Source of the DNA: Gilvimarinus japonicus | Lineage (GTDB): Bacteria > Pseudomonadota > Gammaproteobacteria > Pseudomonadales > Cellvibrionaceae | DNA: 64,000 nucleotides | Assembly (NCBI RefSeq): GCF_042847215.1 | Contig: NZ_AP031500.1 | Span: 3,782,001-3,846,000 of the forward strand | Reading direction: 5' to 3' | In this document: positions 45,889-54,025 of the stretch, piece by piece | Layout: each line of letters opens with the position of its first letter | Numbering within the stretch: position 1 is the first letter of the stretch | Notes under the pieces: model-generated | Told to the model about the DNA's origin: nothing | What the model saw: the letters and a program-made list of their open reading frames with translations, nothing else | The model's database searches: none | Position numbers and translations under genes: made by a program

Positions 45889-47178
45889 ATGAAGCCCATT
45901 AAAACCACCTTGCAGCGCGCTCTTGCCGGCGTGTTACTACTGTTTTCCTCACTGGCTTGTGCCGAAAACACCTTTAGCGACGAGAAGCTGCAACAGCTGC
46001 TGGCGCCCATCGCGCTATACCCAGACACAGTGCTTACCCACGTATTGATTGCCACGACCTATCCGCTGGAGATTGTTCAGGCGGATCGCTGGGCCAAACA
46101 ACACCAAGGGCTGACGGGTGAAGAGGCGATTAACCGCGCCGATAACGAGCCCTGGGACCCAAGCGTTAAAGCGCTGCTGGCGTTCCCGGACTTACTCGAC
46201 CGACTAAGTGAGGACTTACTATGGTCGCAAGAGCTGGGGGAGGCCTTTTTAGCCGATGAAGAGCGAACCTTAGAGGCCGTACAAGTACTGCGCCAGCAAG
46301 CTTGGGATAACGGCAGCTTACAAGAAATGGAACACCAAACGGTGGTGCGCGAAGAAAAGCAAATCGTGATTCAGCCGGTACAAAGGGAAGTGGTTTACGT
46401 TCCCTATTACGATACCCGTACGGTCTACGGCTCGTGGCGCTGGTCGGCGTACCCACCGGTCTATTGGCCCCACCCACCTAGGTATCGCAGTGGTTTTTAC
46501 TGGGGCGTATCGGCCCCCGTAGGTGATTGGTTTTACTTTAGTGGCTTTTATTGGCCCAGCCGCACTGTGGTAATTAACGTCAACCGGCCTTACTACTATG
46601 GCTCACACCGGCGCTACGGCTACCACCGAGAGTACACCCACCATTGGCGGCACGATCATACCCACCGCCGCAATGTACGCTACCGCCAAGCTTGGCAGGG
46701 AGCACGGCCAGTACAGCCCGAGCGCGGCCGCGCTATCAGTGATCGCCAGCGCGAGCAAGTCACCCGTCAGCTGCGCCATCACTCCAGCCGTTTAAATGCC
46801 GTTGGTGGCGGCAATGTCACCCGCGCGCCCCACAATGCTACTCGCAACGTGCAACCGCGGGCCGAATCACAAGCCCCTCGCCGGCAGCCAACAGTTCGCA
46901 ATAACAACGGCGCAGTGCGCTCGGGCACTGAGCGTGTCACCCCGCGCGCTCAGTACCAACAGCCTAATCACTCTGTGCGAACACAACAGAGCCCTCGTGC
47001 CACCCCATCCACCATTAAACGCAGCCCCACCACCAGCCGCCCGGCCTACAGCGGCTCGCCGCGCACCATTGAGCGCCGCGCCGCCCCTAGCCACAACGCT
47101 GGTGGCAATCGGGCGGCGACTCTGCGGCGCGCACCCAGCAATGGCGGTGCTAGCCGCGGAGGGAGAATCAGAGATTAA
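45889..47178 (+). CDS. DUF3300 domain secreted protein
   Basis: 429 residues from ATG 45889, with TTGGAGG correctly placed. Signal peptide cut after CAEN region. The DUF3300 domain (about 28-190) has LLAPIALYPDTVLTHVLIATTYPLEIVQADRW and IQPVQREVVYVPYYD. After it comes a Tyr/Trp/Pro-rich zone (YPPVYWPHPP) and then a long, basic, His/Arg/Gln/Pro low-complexity tail (about 260-429) without predicted fold. The family is widespread in envelopes and its role is unknown. Convergent with spoT, only 9 bp apart. Confidence 0.9.
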   Translation: MKPIKTTLQRALAGVLLLFSSLACAENTFSDEKLQQLLAPIALYPDTVLTHVLIATTYPLEIVQADRWAKQHQGLTGEEAINRADNEPWDPSVKALLAFPDLLDRLSEDLLWSQELGEAFLADEERTLEAVQVLRQQAWDNGSLQEMEHQTVVREEKQIVIQPVQREVVYVPYYDTRTVYGSWRWSAYPPVYWPHPPRYRSGFYWGVSAPVGDWFYFSGFYWPSRTVVINVNRPYYYGSHRRYGYHREYTHHWRHDHTHRRNVRYRQAWQGARPVQPERGRAISDRQREQVTRQLRHHSSRLNAVGGGNVTRAPHNATRNVQPRAESQAPRRQPTVRNNNGAVRSGTERVTPRAQYQQPNHSVRTQQSPRATPSTIKRSPTTSRPAYSGSPRTIERRAAPSHNAGGNRAATLRRAPSNGGASRGGRIRD

Positions 47179-47187
47179 CGCGCAATA

Positions 47188-49302
47188 TTAATTCTTGCTG
47201 CGCTGGATCCGAATCACAAAGCTCAGGTTGCGAATTCGGCGCATGATGTTGGCGAGATGGATGCGGTTTTGCACGCCGATGCACAGGTTGATCACACTGT
47301 TATGGGCATCTCGCTCATTGACATGAATATTCTCGATATTACCGCCCTGCTCGGTAATACGTGTGGCTAAAGTGGCGATGATGCCACGCTCAGATTCAAC
47401 CTCTACCCGAATATCCACTAAAAACTCGCCCGATACCGTTGGCGCCCAGTTAACGTGGCTGATTTTCTCAGGGTTGTTGCGAATTTCGGCTAAGTTGTGA
47501 CACGTCTCTTGGTGGATCACTAAGCCCTTGCCCGAGCTGATATGGCCGATAATTGGGTCCCCCGGGATCGGACGGCAACAGCGGGCAAAGGTAATCAAGA
47601 CCCCATCGGAGCTATCGATGGTCAATGGCGAGTAAATACTGCCGCCACGCGGGGTGATATCGGCATCGGGCTGCAACAGCTTAGCCACGGCATAAGCAAT
47701 GCGGTTGCCCAAGCCAATGTCCTCATACAAGGCCTCGATTGAGGCAAGCCCGGTGGCGCTAAGGAGCTTCTCGGTATGCGTGTCGCTCAAGCTATCCACA
47801 TCCAAATCGATATCGGCCAACGCGCGGCCCAGCATGCGCTTACCGAGGGTAACCGAATGATGATGGCGCTGGTGCTTAAGGTAGTGACGAATCGCGCTGC
47901 GCGCTTTGCCCGAGATGGCAAAATTAAGCCAATTAGGGTTAGGCTGGGCACCCGATGCGGTAATAATGGTGACCTTCTGACCACTTTGCAGCGGCTGCGA
48001 TAAGGGTGCTAGGCGGCCATTAATACGGCAGGCCACACAAGAGTTACCGATATCCGTGTGGACGGCGTAGGCAAAATCCACCGCCGTCGCCCCGTGGGGC
48101 AACTCGACAATTTTACCCTTGGGTGTAAAGACATACACCTCATCGGGGAACAGGTCGATTTTAACGTTCTCGATAAACTCCAGCGAATCACCGGCCCGAC
48201 GCTGCATCTCGAGCAGCCCTTGCACCCACTGACGAGCACGGTTGTGGCTGCTGCTTAAGGCATCATCACCGCCAGACTTGTACAAAAAGTGCGCGGCAAT
48301 ACCTGTGTTGGCCATCTCATCCATCTCTTTGGTGCGCATTTGCACCTCGATGGGCACCCCGTGCATGCCGACCAATACGGTATGCAAAGACTGATAGCCA
48401 TTGGCCTTGGGGATCGCGATATAGTCTTTAAACTCGCCCGCCACCGGTTTGTACTGGTTGTGAACCACCCCTAAGGTGCGGTAGCACGCATCTACACTAT
48501 CGACGATTATGCGAAAGGCGTAGACATCCATAATCTCTTTAAAAAACTTCTTCTTCTGCCGCATTTTTTGATAAATGCTGTACAGGTGCTTCTCGCGGCC
48601 AATCACCACCGCATTGACCTTTTCACGCCTCAGGCGTTTTTCAATCGCCTCTTGGATCTGCTCTACCAGCTCTTTGCGGTTGCCGCGCGCGGTTTTAAGC
48701 GCGGCTTGCATCCGTGTCGCGCGCAGCGGGTACATAGCGTAAAAGCCGCGATCCTCAAACTCTAGGCGCAAGTCGTTCATCCCCAACCGATGGGCAATGG
48801 GGGCGTAAATCTCTAGGGTTTCTTTGGCGATACGGCGCTTTTTATGGGGCGGCATGGCTCCCAAGGTGCGCATATTGTGCAGGCGATCGGCCAGTTTAAC
48901 CAAGATAACCCGCAGGTCATCGGCCATGGCCAGTGCCATTTTTTGGAAGTTTTCGGCCTGTTTTTCAGCCTGAGACTCAAACTCAATCTGCGTGAGCTTA
49001 CTAACACCATCGACTAACTCGGCGACGGTATCGCCAAATTGCTTGGCAATAGATTTTTTGGCGATGCCGGTATCTTCAATCACATCGTGCAGCATGGCCG
49101 CCATCAAACTCTGATGGTCCATGTGCATACCGCTCAAGATGTCGGCGACCGCTAGCGGGTGAGTGATATAGGCCTCACCCGAGCGGCGCATCTGGCCGTC
49201 GTGCGCCTGCTCGGCGTAATAGTAGGCGCGCTTGACCTGATCAATTTGTGAGGGTTCCAAATAAGACGAAAGCCGGTGGCTCAGTGCCTCAATGGTTAAC
49301 AA
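47188..49302 (-). CDS. spoT: Bifunctional (p)ppGpp synthetase/hydrolase SpoT
   Basis: 704 residues (E. coli SpoT 702). HD hydrolase domain with THPLAVADIL and MLHDVIEDTG; synthetase domain with VDAYRT-like RIIVDSVDACYRTLG and FKDYIAIPKANGYQSLHT; TGS domain (VYVFTPKGKIVELPHGATAVDFAYAVH); helical region; C-terminal ACT domain (about 630-704). It makes and degrades the alarmone ppGpp. The order gmk-rpoZ-spoT is the one in E. coli; 40 bp separates it from rpoZ. Confidence 0.97.
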   Translation of the reverse strand: MLTIEALSHRLSSYLEPSQIDQVKRAYYYAEQAHDGQMRRSGEAYITHPLAVADILSGMHMDHQSLMAAMLHDVIEDTGIAKKSIAKQFGDTVAELVDGVSKLTQIEFESQAEKQAENFQKMALAMADDLRVILVKLADRLHNMRTLGAMPPHKKRRIAKETLEIYAPIAHRLGMNDLRLEFEDRGFYAMYPLRATRMQAALKTARGNRKELVEQIQEAIEKRLRREKVNAVVIGREKHLYSIYQKMRQKKKFFKEIMDVYAFRIIVDSVDACYRTLGVVHNQYKPVAGEFKDYIAIPKANGYQSLHTVLVGMHGVPIEVQMRTKEMDEMANTGIAAHFLYKSGGDDALSSSHNRARQWVQGLLEMQRRAGDSLEFIENVKIDLFPDEVYVFTPKGKIVELPHGATAVDFAYAVHTDIGNSCVACRINGRLAPLSQPLQSGQKVTIITASGAQPNPNWLNFAISGKARSAIRHYLKHQRHHHSVTLGKRMLGRALADIDLDVDSLSDTHTEKLLSATGLASIEALYEDIGLGNRIAYAVAKLLQPDADITPRGGSIYSPLTIDSSDGVLITFARCCRPIPGDPIIGHISSGKGLVIHQETCHNLAEIRNNPEKISHVNWAPTVSGEFLVDIRVEVESERGIIATLATRITEQGGNIENIHVNERDAHNSVINLCIGVQNRIHLANIMRRIRNLSFVIRIQRSKN

Positions 49303-49342
49303 CGCGATCCTCCCAAATTAGCGGGTTAGCCCCGCAGCAGAG

Positions 49343-49603
49343 TTAAATGTGCGAATCGAAACTATGGTGCTCTTCGGCCCGTGGCGCTGGCGCCGGCTCG
49401 TCGCGCTCCAGCAAAATGCTGGCATCGATGTAACCCTCTTCGATTTCGCGCAATGCGATCACGGTAGGCTTATCGTTCTCTTCGGCCACATGTGGCTCTT
49501 TACCGCCCACCGCCAATTGGCGTGCGCGCTTGCTGCTTACCATAACCAGCTCAAAGCGGTTATCTACATGATCTAAGCAATCTTCAACAGTAATACGTGC
49601 CAT
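49343..49603 (-). CDS. rpoZ: RNA polymerase omega subunit
   Basis: 86 residues. MARITVEDCLDHVDNRFELVMVSSKRARQLA is the omega signature; the mid-part VIALREIEEGYID also fits. It assists assembly of the beta' subunit. It lies between gmk and spoT, as usual in gammaproteobacteria. Confidence 0.97.
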   Translation of the reverse strand: MARITVEDCLDHVDNRFELVMVSSKRARQLAVGGKEPHVAEENDKPTVIALREIEEGYIDASILLERDEPAPAPRAEEHHSFDSHI

Positions 49604-49789
49604 AAGTTTTCCGTCGATTTCTGTCAGTCTAAATTTTCTGTCAGCTTAAAATAAGCGGGCGCAGATTACGCACCCGACAGGGGTATTATGCGGTACAAAC
49701 GCGTTAAGAACCAGAGGAGGCGCGACGCGGGGGCGACATTGTACACAAAATATCCAGCAGGGGAAGCGCCCTGACCTTAATCGCCCGGA

Positions 49790-50407
49790 TTATTTTGCCA
49801 GTAGCGCGCTTAGTAACTCACGATGACGCTGAGCCTGAAATTGCTGACGTAAATGCTGACTGGTGATCAATGCCTGAAACTGCGCAAGCGCGATGGTAAA
49901 ATCGTCGTTAATAATCAGGTAATCGGCTTCGACATAGTGCGATATTTCATTCATTGCCTCTTCCATCCGCGCCGCGATCACCTCGGGGTCATCCTGCCCG
50001 CGGCCGGTTAAGCGCTGGCGCAAGCACGGTAACGACGGCGGCAAAATAAACAAGCTGACCGTATCGGGCATCAAACGGCGCACCTGCTCGGCGCCCTGCC
50101 AATCGATTTCCAAGATGACATCAATTCCAGAGTTAAGCGTCTGCTCAACCCACTGCTGGCTAGTGCCGTATAGGTTGCCAAAAACCCGTGCGTGCTCCAA
50201 AAAGGCGCCCTGCTCCAGCATCGATTCAAATTGTTCATGGCTGGTGAAGTGATAATTGAGCCCATCGACCTCACCGGGACGCTTAGCGCGTGTGGTGTGC
50301 GAAACCGACACACACACCTCGGGGTTAGACTCCACCAAGGCGTGAACCAGACTGGTTTTACCGGCGCCCGACGGGGCCGATACGGTGTACAAGATGCCTT
50401 TTGTCAT
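49790..50407 (-). CDS. gmk: Guanylate kinase
   Basis: 205 residues. P-loop SAPSGAGKTSLV, the GMP-binding SHTTRAKRPGEVDGLNYHF, and ILEIDWQGAEQVRR are all present. It phosphorylates GMP to GDP. Gap to rpoZ is 186 bp, so an internal promoter for rpoZ-spoT is possible. Confidence 0.97.
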   Translation of the reverse strand: MTKGILYTVSAPSGAGKTSLVHALVESNPEVCVSVSHTTRAKRPGEVDGLNYHFTSHEQFESMLEQGAFLEHARVFGNLYGTSQQWVEQTLNSGIDVILEIDWQGAEQVRRLMPDTVSLFILPPSLPCLRQRLTGRGQDDPEVIAARMEEAMNEISHYVEADYLIINDDFTIALAQFQALITSQHLRQQFQAQRHRELLSALLAK

Positions 50408-50860
50408 AAAGTGTTATCCAGAGCTTTAACCGACGCCGGAGCGTTTTAAACGTTTTTTGCAGCGTAATTTGCACAAAGCGCTCGCTGCTGCCGCCTCAGT
50501 TTTTCACCGATTAGGCAACTCGATATGACGAATGAAGAACCACGTGTGCACCACCTACGGACATACCATCCACCATAAACGCTCACTATAATGAACATTG
50601 CCAAATCTATCTATAGCCCCCAAAAACAATCCGGCAAATTTCTACGGCGATATATTCTCTTTAAAATCAGAAGTTTCCCATCAGCATCCCCGCGAGCGCG
50701 AGCCATGAGTAACCCCCAGTACGGGTCAATTTTGCGGCGCCGGTCACCTTACAGAACCAGCAATCTGGTAGGCTACCGCGTAACGTTAAATGAGTCGCTC
50801 GCGGGCGATCAAATCGCCTAACCAGAATCCCTGCAGCAATCTAACATGGAGCTTTAAGCA
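50408..50860. other. Divergent intergenic region, no confident gene
   Basis: 453 bp between gmk and a lipoprotein gene. A 76-codon plus frame (50591-50821) is Arg/Ser rich with no ribosome-binding site and is probably spurious. Both promoters must lie here. No repeat or RNA structure seen. Confidence 0.5.
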
Positions 50861-51991
50861 ATGGAGAAACCCTTTTTCGCAACAGCCGCGGCCCTGACCC
50901 TCGGCCTCGCCGGATGCACATCTGCCCCATCCAAATACCAACCTCCCGAAGTCGACAATACTCCCACCCACACGACTGCCGTCATTCACGCTAATAGCGA
51001 AGTGCAAGGGTCGCTTTTACCCGACTTTCGCGGCACCCAGGTGGTCTACACCCGGGATGACCGGCGCACTATCGAAGGCACTTCCACCATGGACTCCTGG
51101 TGGGGCAAAATGCTCGTTAGCGACCTGCACAGTGCAGATATCTTCCGGCTGGATCAAAATCGCGCAATGATGGTGGACTTTAACCAGCGAGAATATTACG
51201 AGTGCGACATTGCAGAATGCCCAAGCCTAATAAACTTGCTTAACGCGGCAAGCCGCCCCGAGCAGGCTGAGACAGAGCAAGACACCACATACGAGCCAGA
51301 GGCCTCCGGCGGCTGCGCGCTAACACTGACCGAGCACACCTTTACAGTAAAAGATACCGGCCAAAGCAAAACCCTCAACGGCTACCCGGCAAAGCTTTAT
51401 GCGGCTACCTGGGAGCTTACCCAAGAGGACAGCAATCAGCGTCAAAACCACAGCACGCTTAAAATTGATTTTTGGACCACGCCGCCCACCGGAGAGATGC
51501 AGGAGGTTTGGGCTATTCATAAAAAAGTCACTGACGCCTACGTCAAACAGGCCAACCTCGAAAACAACCCACTGGCCGAATTTTTACCCGAAGACATCTT
51601 CCGCACCTTATCGGCCTTTAGCGGCGACACAGACAGCAGCTCACAAGCGTGGAACAACGAGGTCAGCCAAAAGCTCGCCACCGTTAAAGGCTACCCTCTG
51701 AGCATCGACCTAAACTGGTACCGGGACGCAGAAGCGTGCCCGGAAGACAAACCTCAGGCCGCCGATGTAGGCGCTTCAAGCAACCCGTTAGATTCTCTCA
51801 AAGATGTGGCGGGCAGCGTCGTGGGAGACGCTGTTAAAGAACAGTTCACACCTGACGCCTCTGAGCCCGTACTGACCTATCGCTATCATGTAACCAGCGC
51901 CAGTATTGATCAAGTACACGACAGCGTATTTGAAGTGCCGGATGGTTTTAGCCAAAAACCGCTGCCGCGCTGGGCTCAGGACGAAAAATAA
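50861..51991 (+). CDS. Lipoprotein of unknown function
   Basis: 376 residues. Lipobox LGLAGC (Cys about 19). The body is acidic and has two to three Cys (ECDIAEC, GGCALT, EACPED). Features such as ADIFRLDQNRAMMVDFNQREYYEC followed by GYPAKLYAATWEL and WTTPPTGEMQEVWAIHKKVTDAY resemble the layout of DUF4412-like periplasmic proteins (state protein dye-like 'Mo/ion-binding' folds are not recognised). TGGAGC lies before the ATG. No function assigned. Confidence 0.75.
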   Translation: MEKPFFATAAALTLGLAGCTSAPSKYQPPEVDNTPTHTTAVIHANSEVQGSLLPDFRGTQVVYTRDDRRTIEGTSTMDSWWGKMLVSDLHSADIFRLDQNRAMMVDFNQREYYECDIAECPSLINLLNAASRPEQAETEQDTTYEPEASGGCALTLTEHTFTVKDTGQSKTLNGYPAKLYAATWELTQEDSNQRQNHSTLKIDFWTTPPTGEMQEVWAIHKKVTDAYVKQANLENNPLAEFLPEDIFRTLSAFSGDTDSSSQAWNNEVSQKLATVKGYPLSIDLNWYRDAEACPEDKPQAADVGASSNPLDSLKDVAGSVVGDAVKEQFTPDASEPVLTYRYHVTSASIDQVHDSVFEVPDGFSQKPLPRWAQDEK

Positions 51992-52009
51992 ACCCCGCCA
52001 TAAGAGCGC

Positions 52010-52036
52010 CGCAACCCTCTCGGCTAGAGGGTTGCG
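52010..52036 (+). terminator. Hairpin after the lipoprotein gene
   Basis: CGCAACCCTCT (52010-52020) and AGAGGGTTGCG (52026-52036) form an 11-bp perfect stem with loop CGGCT, 18 nt after the stop; no strong T-run. The remaining gap up to 52306 shows no gene. Confidence 0.65.
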
Positions 52037-52306
52037 AATAAACTGTTGCCACCACGCGGCGCCAATAACGATGTAGCGAGGCGCCCCAAACCCTGGGCCA
52101 TCAACGGCCTTTACGTCAGTATTGTCCCACGTCAACATGTAGCAAAATCCCACGGTGTGACCGCCTAAACGGCAATGGAGAGCGAAAGAGCTTTAGCGAT
52201 TAACACGCATCGTCGAACCAGCGTTTCCCACGTCCCGCAAGATAGCGGTATCATTACGGCATCAGTTCACAACACCACCGCTTTCACACCAGTACCGGAG
52301 CCCAAC

Positions 52307-52516
52307 ATGAGCGAAACCCTAAATCTAAACGAGTGCGCCATGCGCCTCGGCACCAGCCGCGACTTTGTCGACACGATGGTGAGCAAAGGGCGCTTACACC
52401 CGGACGCCAACGGCCGCATTGCAGCCTGCGAGCTAGACGAGTTTGAGGTTTTATTAAATAAGCTGCGAGGTGGCGGTATCGCAGCCATGGTGGATGCCGT
52501 CGATAAAAATCTGTAG
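52307..52516 (+). CDS. Small helix-turn-helix protein
   Basis: 69 residues from ATG 52307 with GGAG about 8 nt upstream; the longer frame from 52175 adds residues without signal. LNLNECAMRLGTSRDFVDTMVSKGRLHPD is an excisionase/MerR-type HTH, then CELDEFEVLLNKL. Such small proteins act as DNA-binding accessory factors. No phage genes or att site nearby, so a chromosomal regulator is more likely than an excisionase. Confidence 0.7.
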   Translation: MSETLNLNECAMRLGTSRDFVDTMVSKGRLHPDANGRIAACELDEFEVLLNKLRGGGIAAMVDAVDKNL

Positions 52517-52764
52517 CCGCTCAAAAACCAAACAGCCGCCCACCCTTAACACATTTTTGCTAACCGCTACTCCCCGCGCCTTGCGCCTTGCGCTATGATG
52601 GCGCTTTGCGTGCAGCGATTTGCGCGCTGTTGTATTTTTACTGATCACATTCGCAACAACAATAATGTAACCCGCCAACCTCAATGTACCCGAACACTAA
52701 CGGGTAGCATTAATAACGCGCGTACCAATATGAGCGGGCCATGCGAAACAAAAGGAGATGATCC

Positions 52765-53667
52765 ATGGGGATTGCTGTTTTTGCTCTATTTGTTGTCTGC
52801 GCTTGCTACGTGCAGCTAAGAGGTAAAGTGCGCCATCAAAAATGGACTCGCCGCCTCACCGACCACTCTAATCTAATGGCGCCACTCAACTGCCTGTTCT
52901 ATGTGTTCTCTCGCGAAAAAAACACGCCCTACATGGAGGTCAGTCACTTTCCCGAGCTGCAAGCACTACAAGACAACTGGCAGATCATTCGCGATGAAGC
53001 GCTGGCACTTAACCATGAGGCACAAATTAAAGCCTCTGACGATCTCGATGATTTGGGTTTTAACTCGTTTTTTCGCACCGGCTGGAAGCGCTTTTACCTA
53101 AGCTGGTACGGCGACCCTGTAAAATCAGCGGCAAAGCTGTGCCCTAAGACCATTGCGTTGCTGCAGGCGCAACCGTCTGTCAAAGGCGCCATGTTTGCCA
53201 TGCTGCCGCCCGGGGCTACCTTGGTAAAACATCGCGACCCCTACGCTGGTTCATTGCGCTATCACCTGGGGTTAGTCACACCTAACGATGATAAATGTTT
53301 TATCAATGTGGACGGCGAGCCCTACAGCTGGCACGACGGCGAAGCGGTAATGTTTGATGAGACCTATATCCACTACGCCGAAAACACCACCGAGGCAAAT
53401 CGCATCGTCTTATTTTTGGACATTAAACGTCCAGTCACCTTTGCTCCCATTGACTGGATCAACCGCGGCTTCTCCCGCGTTGTTATGTCCGCCTCTGCCA
53501 CTAAAAACATGCCGGGCGATAAAATCGGGTTTCTCAACCGGATTTTTGGCTCGGTGTATCAGATTCGTATTGTCGGTAAAAAACTCAAAGCCTATAACCG
53601 TCGTTTGTACTACACATTACAGTATGCCCTTTACGCACTGCTCATCTACTTATTTTTCTTCGCTTAA
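52765..53667 (+). CDS. lpxO: LpxO-like aspartyl/asparaginyl beta-hydroxylase
   Basis: 300 residues. An N-terminal and a C-terminal hydrophobic helix (about 2-18; LYALLIYLFFF) flank an aspartyl/asparaginyl hydroxylase domain: VKHRDPYAGSLRYHLGL has the HxD metal pair, YSWHDGEAVMFDETYIHYAEN gives the second His, and ANRIVLFLDIKRP the 2-oxoglutarate Arg. LpxO 2-hydroxylates the secondary myristate of lipid A. AAGGAG is 7 nt before ATG. The assignment to LpxO versus another lipid-linked hydroxylase is by overall layout. Confidence 0.85.
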   Translation: MGIAVFALFVVCACYVQLRGKVRHQKWTRRLTDHSNLMAPLNCLFYVFSREKNTPYMEVSHFPELQALQDNWQIIRDEALALNHEAQIKASDDLDDLGFNSFFRTGWKRFYLSWYGDPVKSAAKLCPKTIALLQAQPSVKGAMFAMLPPGATLVKHRDPYAGSLRYHLGLVTPNDDKCFINVDGEPYSWHDGEAVMFDETYIHYAENTTEANRIVLFLDIKRPVTFAPIDWINRGFSRVVMSASATKNMPGDKIGFLNRIFGSVYQIRIVGKKLKAYNRRLYYTLQYALYALLIYLFFFA

Positions 53668-53692
53668 GCTTGACCAGCAAAGTAACGCGATC

Positions 53693-53727
53693 GGCGCTTA
53701 AACTATAAATTAAGCGCCAGTTTTTTG
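53693..53727 (+). terminator. Intrinsic terminator of the LpxO-like gene
   Basis: GGCGCTTAA (53693-53701) and TTAAGCGCC (53710-53718) form a 9-bp stem with an 8-nt loop, then AG and TTTTTT. The rest of the gap to the TonB receptor at 54026 holds the operator pair. Confidence 0.9.
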
Positions 53728-53746
53728 ATTTTCATCCCGCCTGCAG

Positions 53747-53780
53747 TGAAAACGTTTTCACCTTATGGAAAACGTTTTCA
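53747..53780. promoter_or_regulatory. Tandem LacI-type operators before TBDR 2
   Basis: TGAAAACGTTTTCA (53747-53760, perfect palindrome) and GGAAAACGTTTTCA (53767-53780) have centres exactly 20 bp apart. A possible -10 (TATATA, 53800-53805) follows, which would put the second box over the -35 region. Same motif and spacing as at 59468-59501. Likely bound by the LacI regulator at 61916. Confidence 0.85.
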
Positions 53781-54025
53781 GGCCATCAGCCCCCTCCTTT
53801 ATATAGACACTCAAAAGAGCCCGGCATTAGCATGGCCGTAGTTAGAGCGTATGTTCGCCTGATCGGAACAACGCCAACTAACACGATAACGTCCAAGCAA
53901 AAATCGGGGAATACCCCAGTGCCAGGTTGCAATTCAACGCTAGGTGGCACGACTCACAAACAGCACTAGGGTAGCGTTCCCCACTACAGACTTACAGCGA
54001 CTACATAATAAAAGAGGAGCCGCGA

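Noticed and set aside
50591..50821. 76-codon plus-strand frame
   Set aside because: Arg/Ser-rich composition and no start signal; looks like chance.
52307..52516. Phage excisionase and attachment site
   Set aside because: No integrase, phage genes or tRNA end nearby; HTH alone is not enough.
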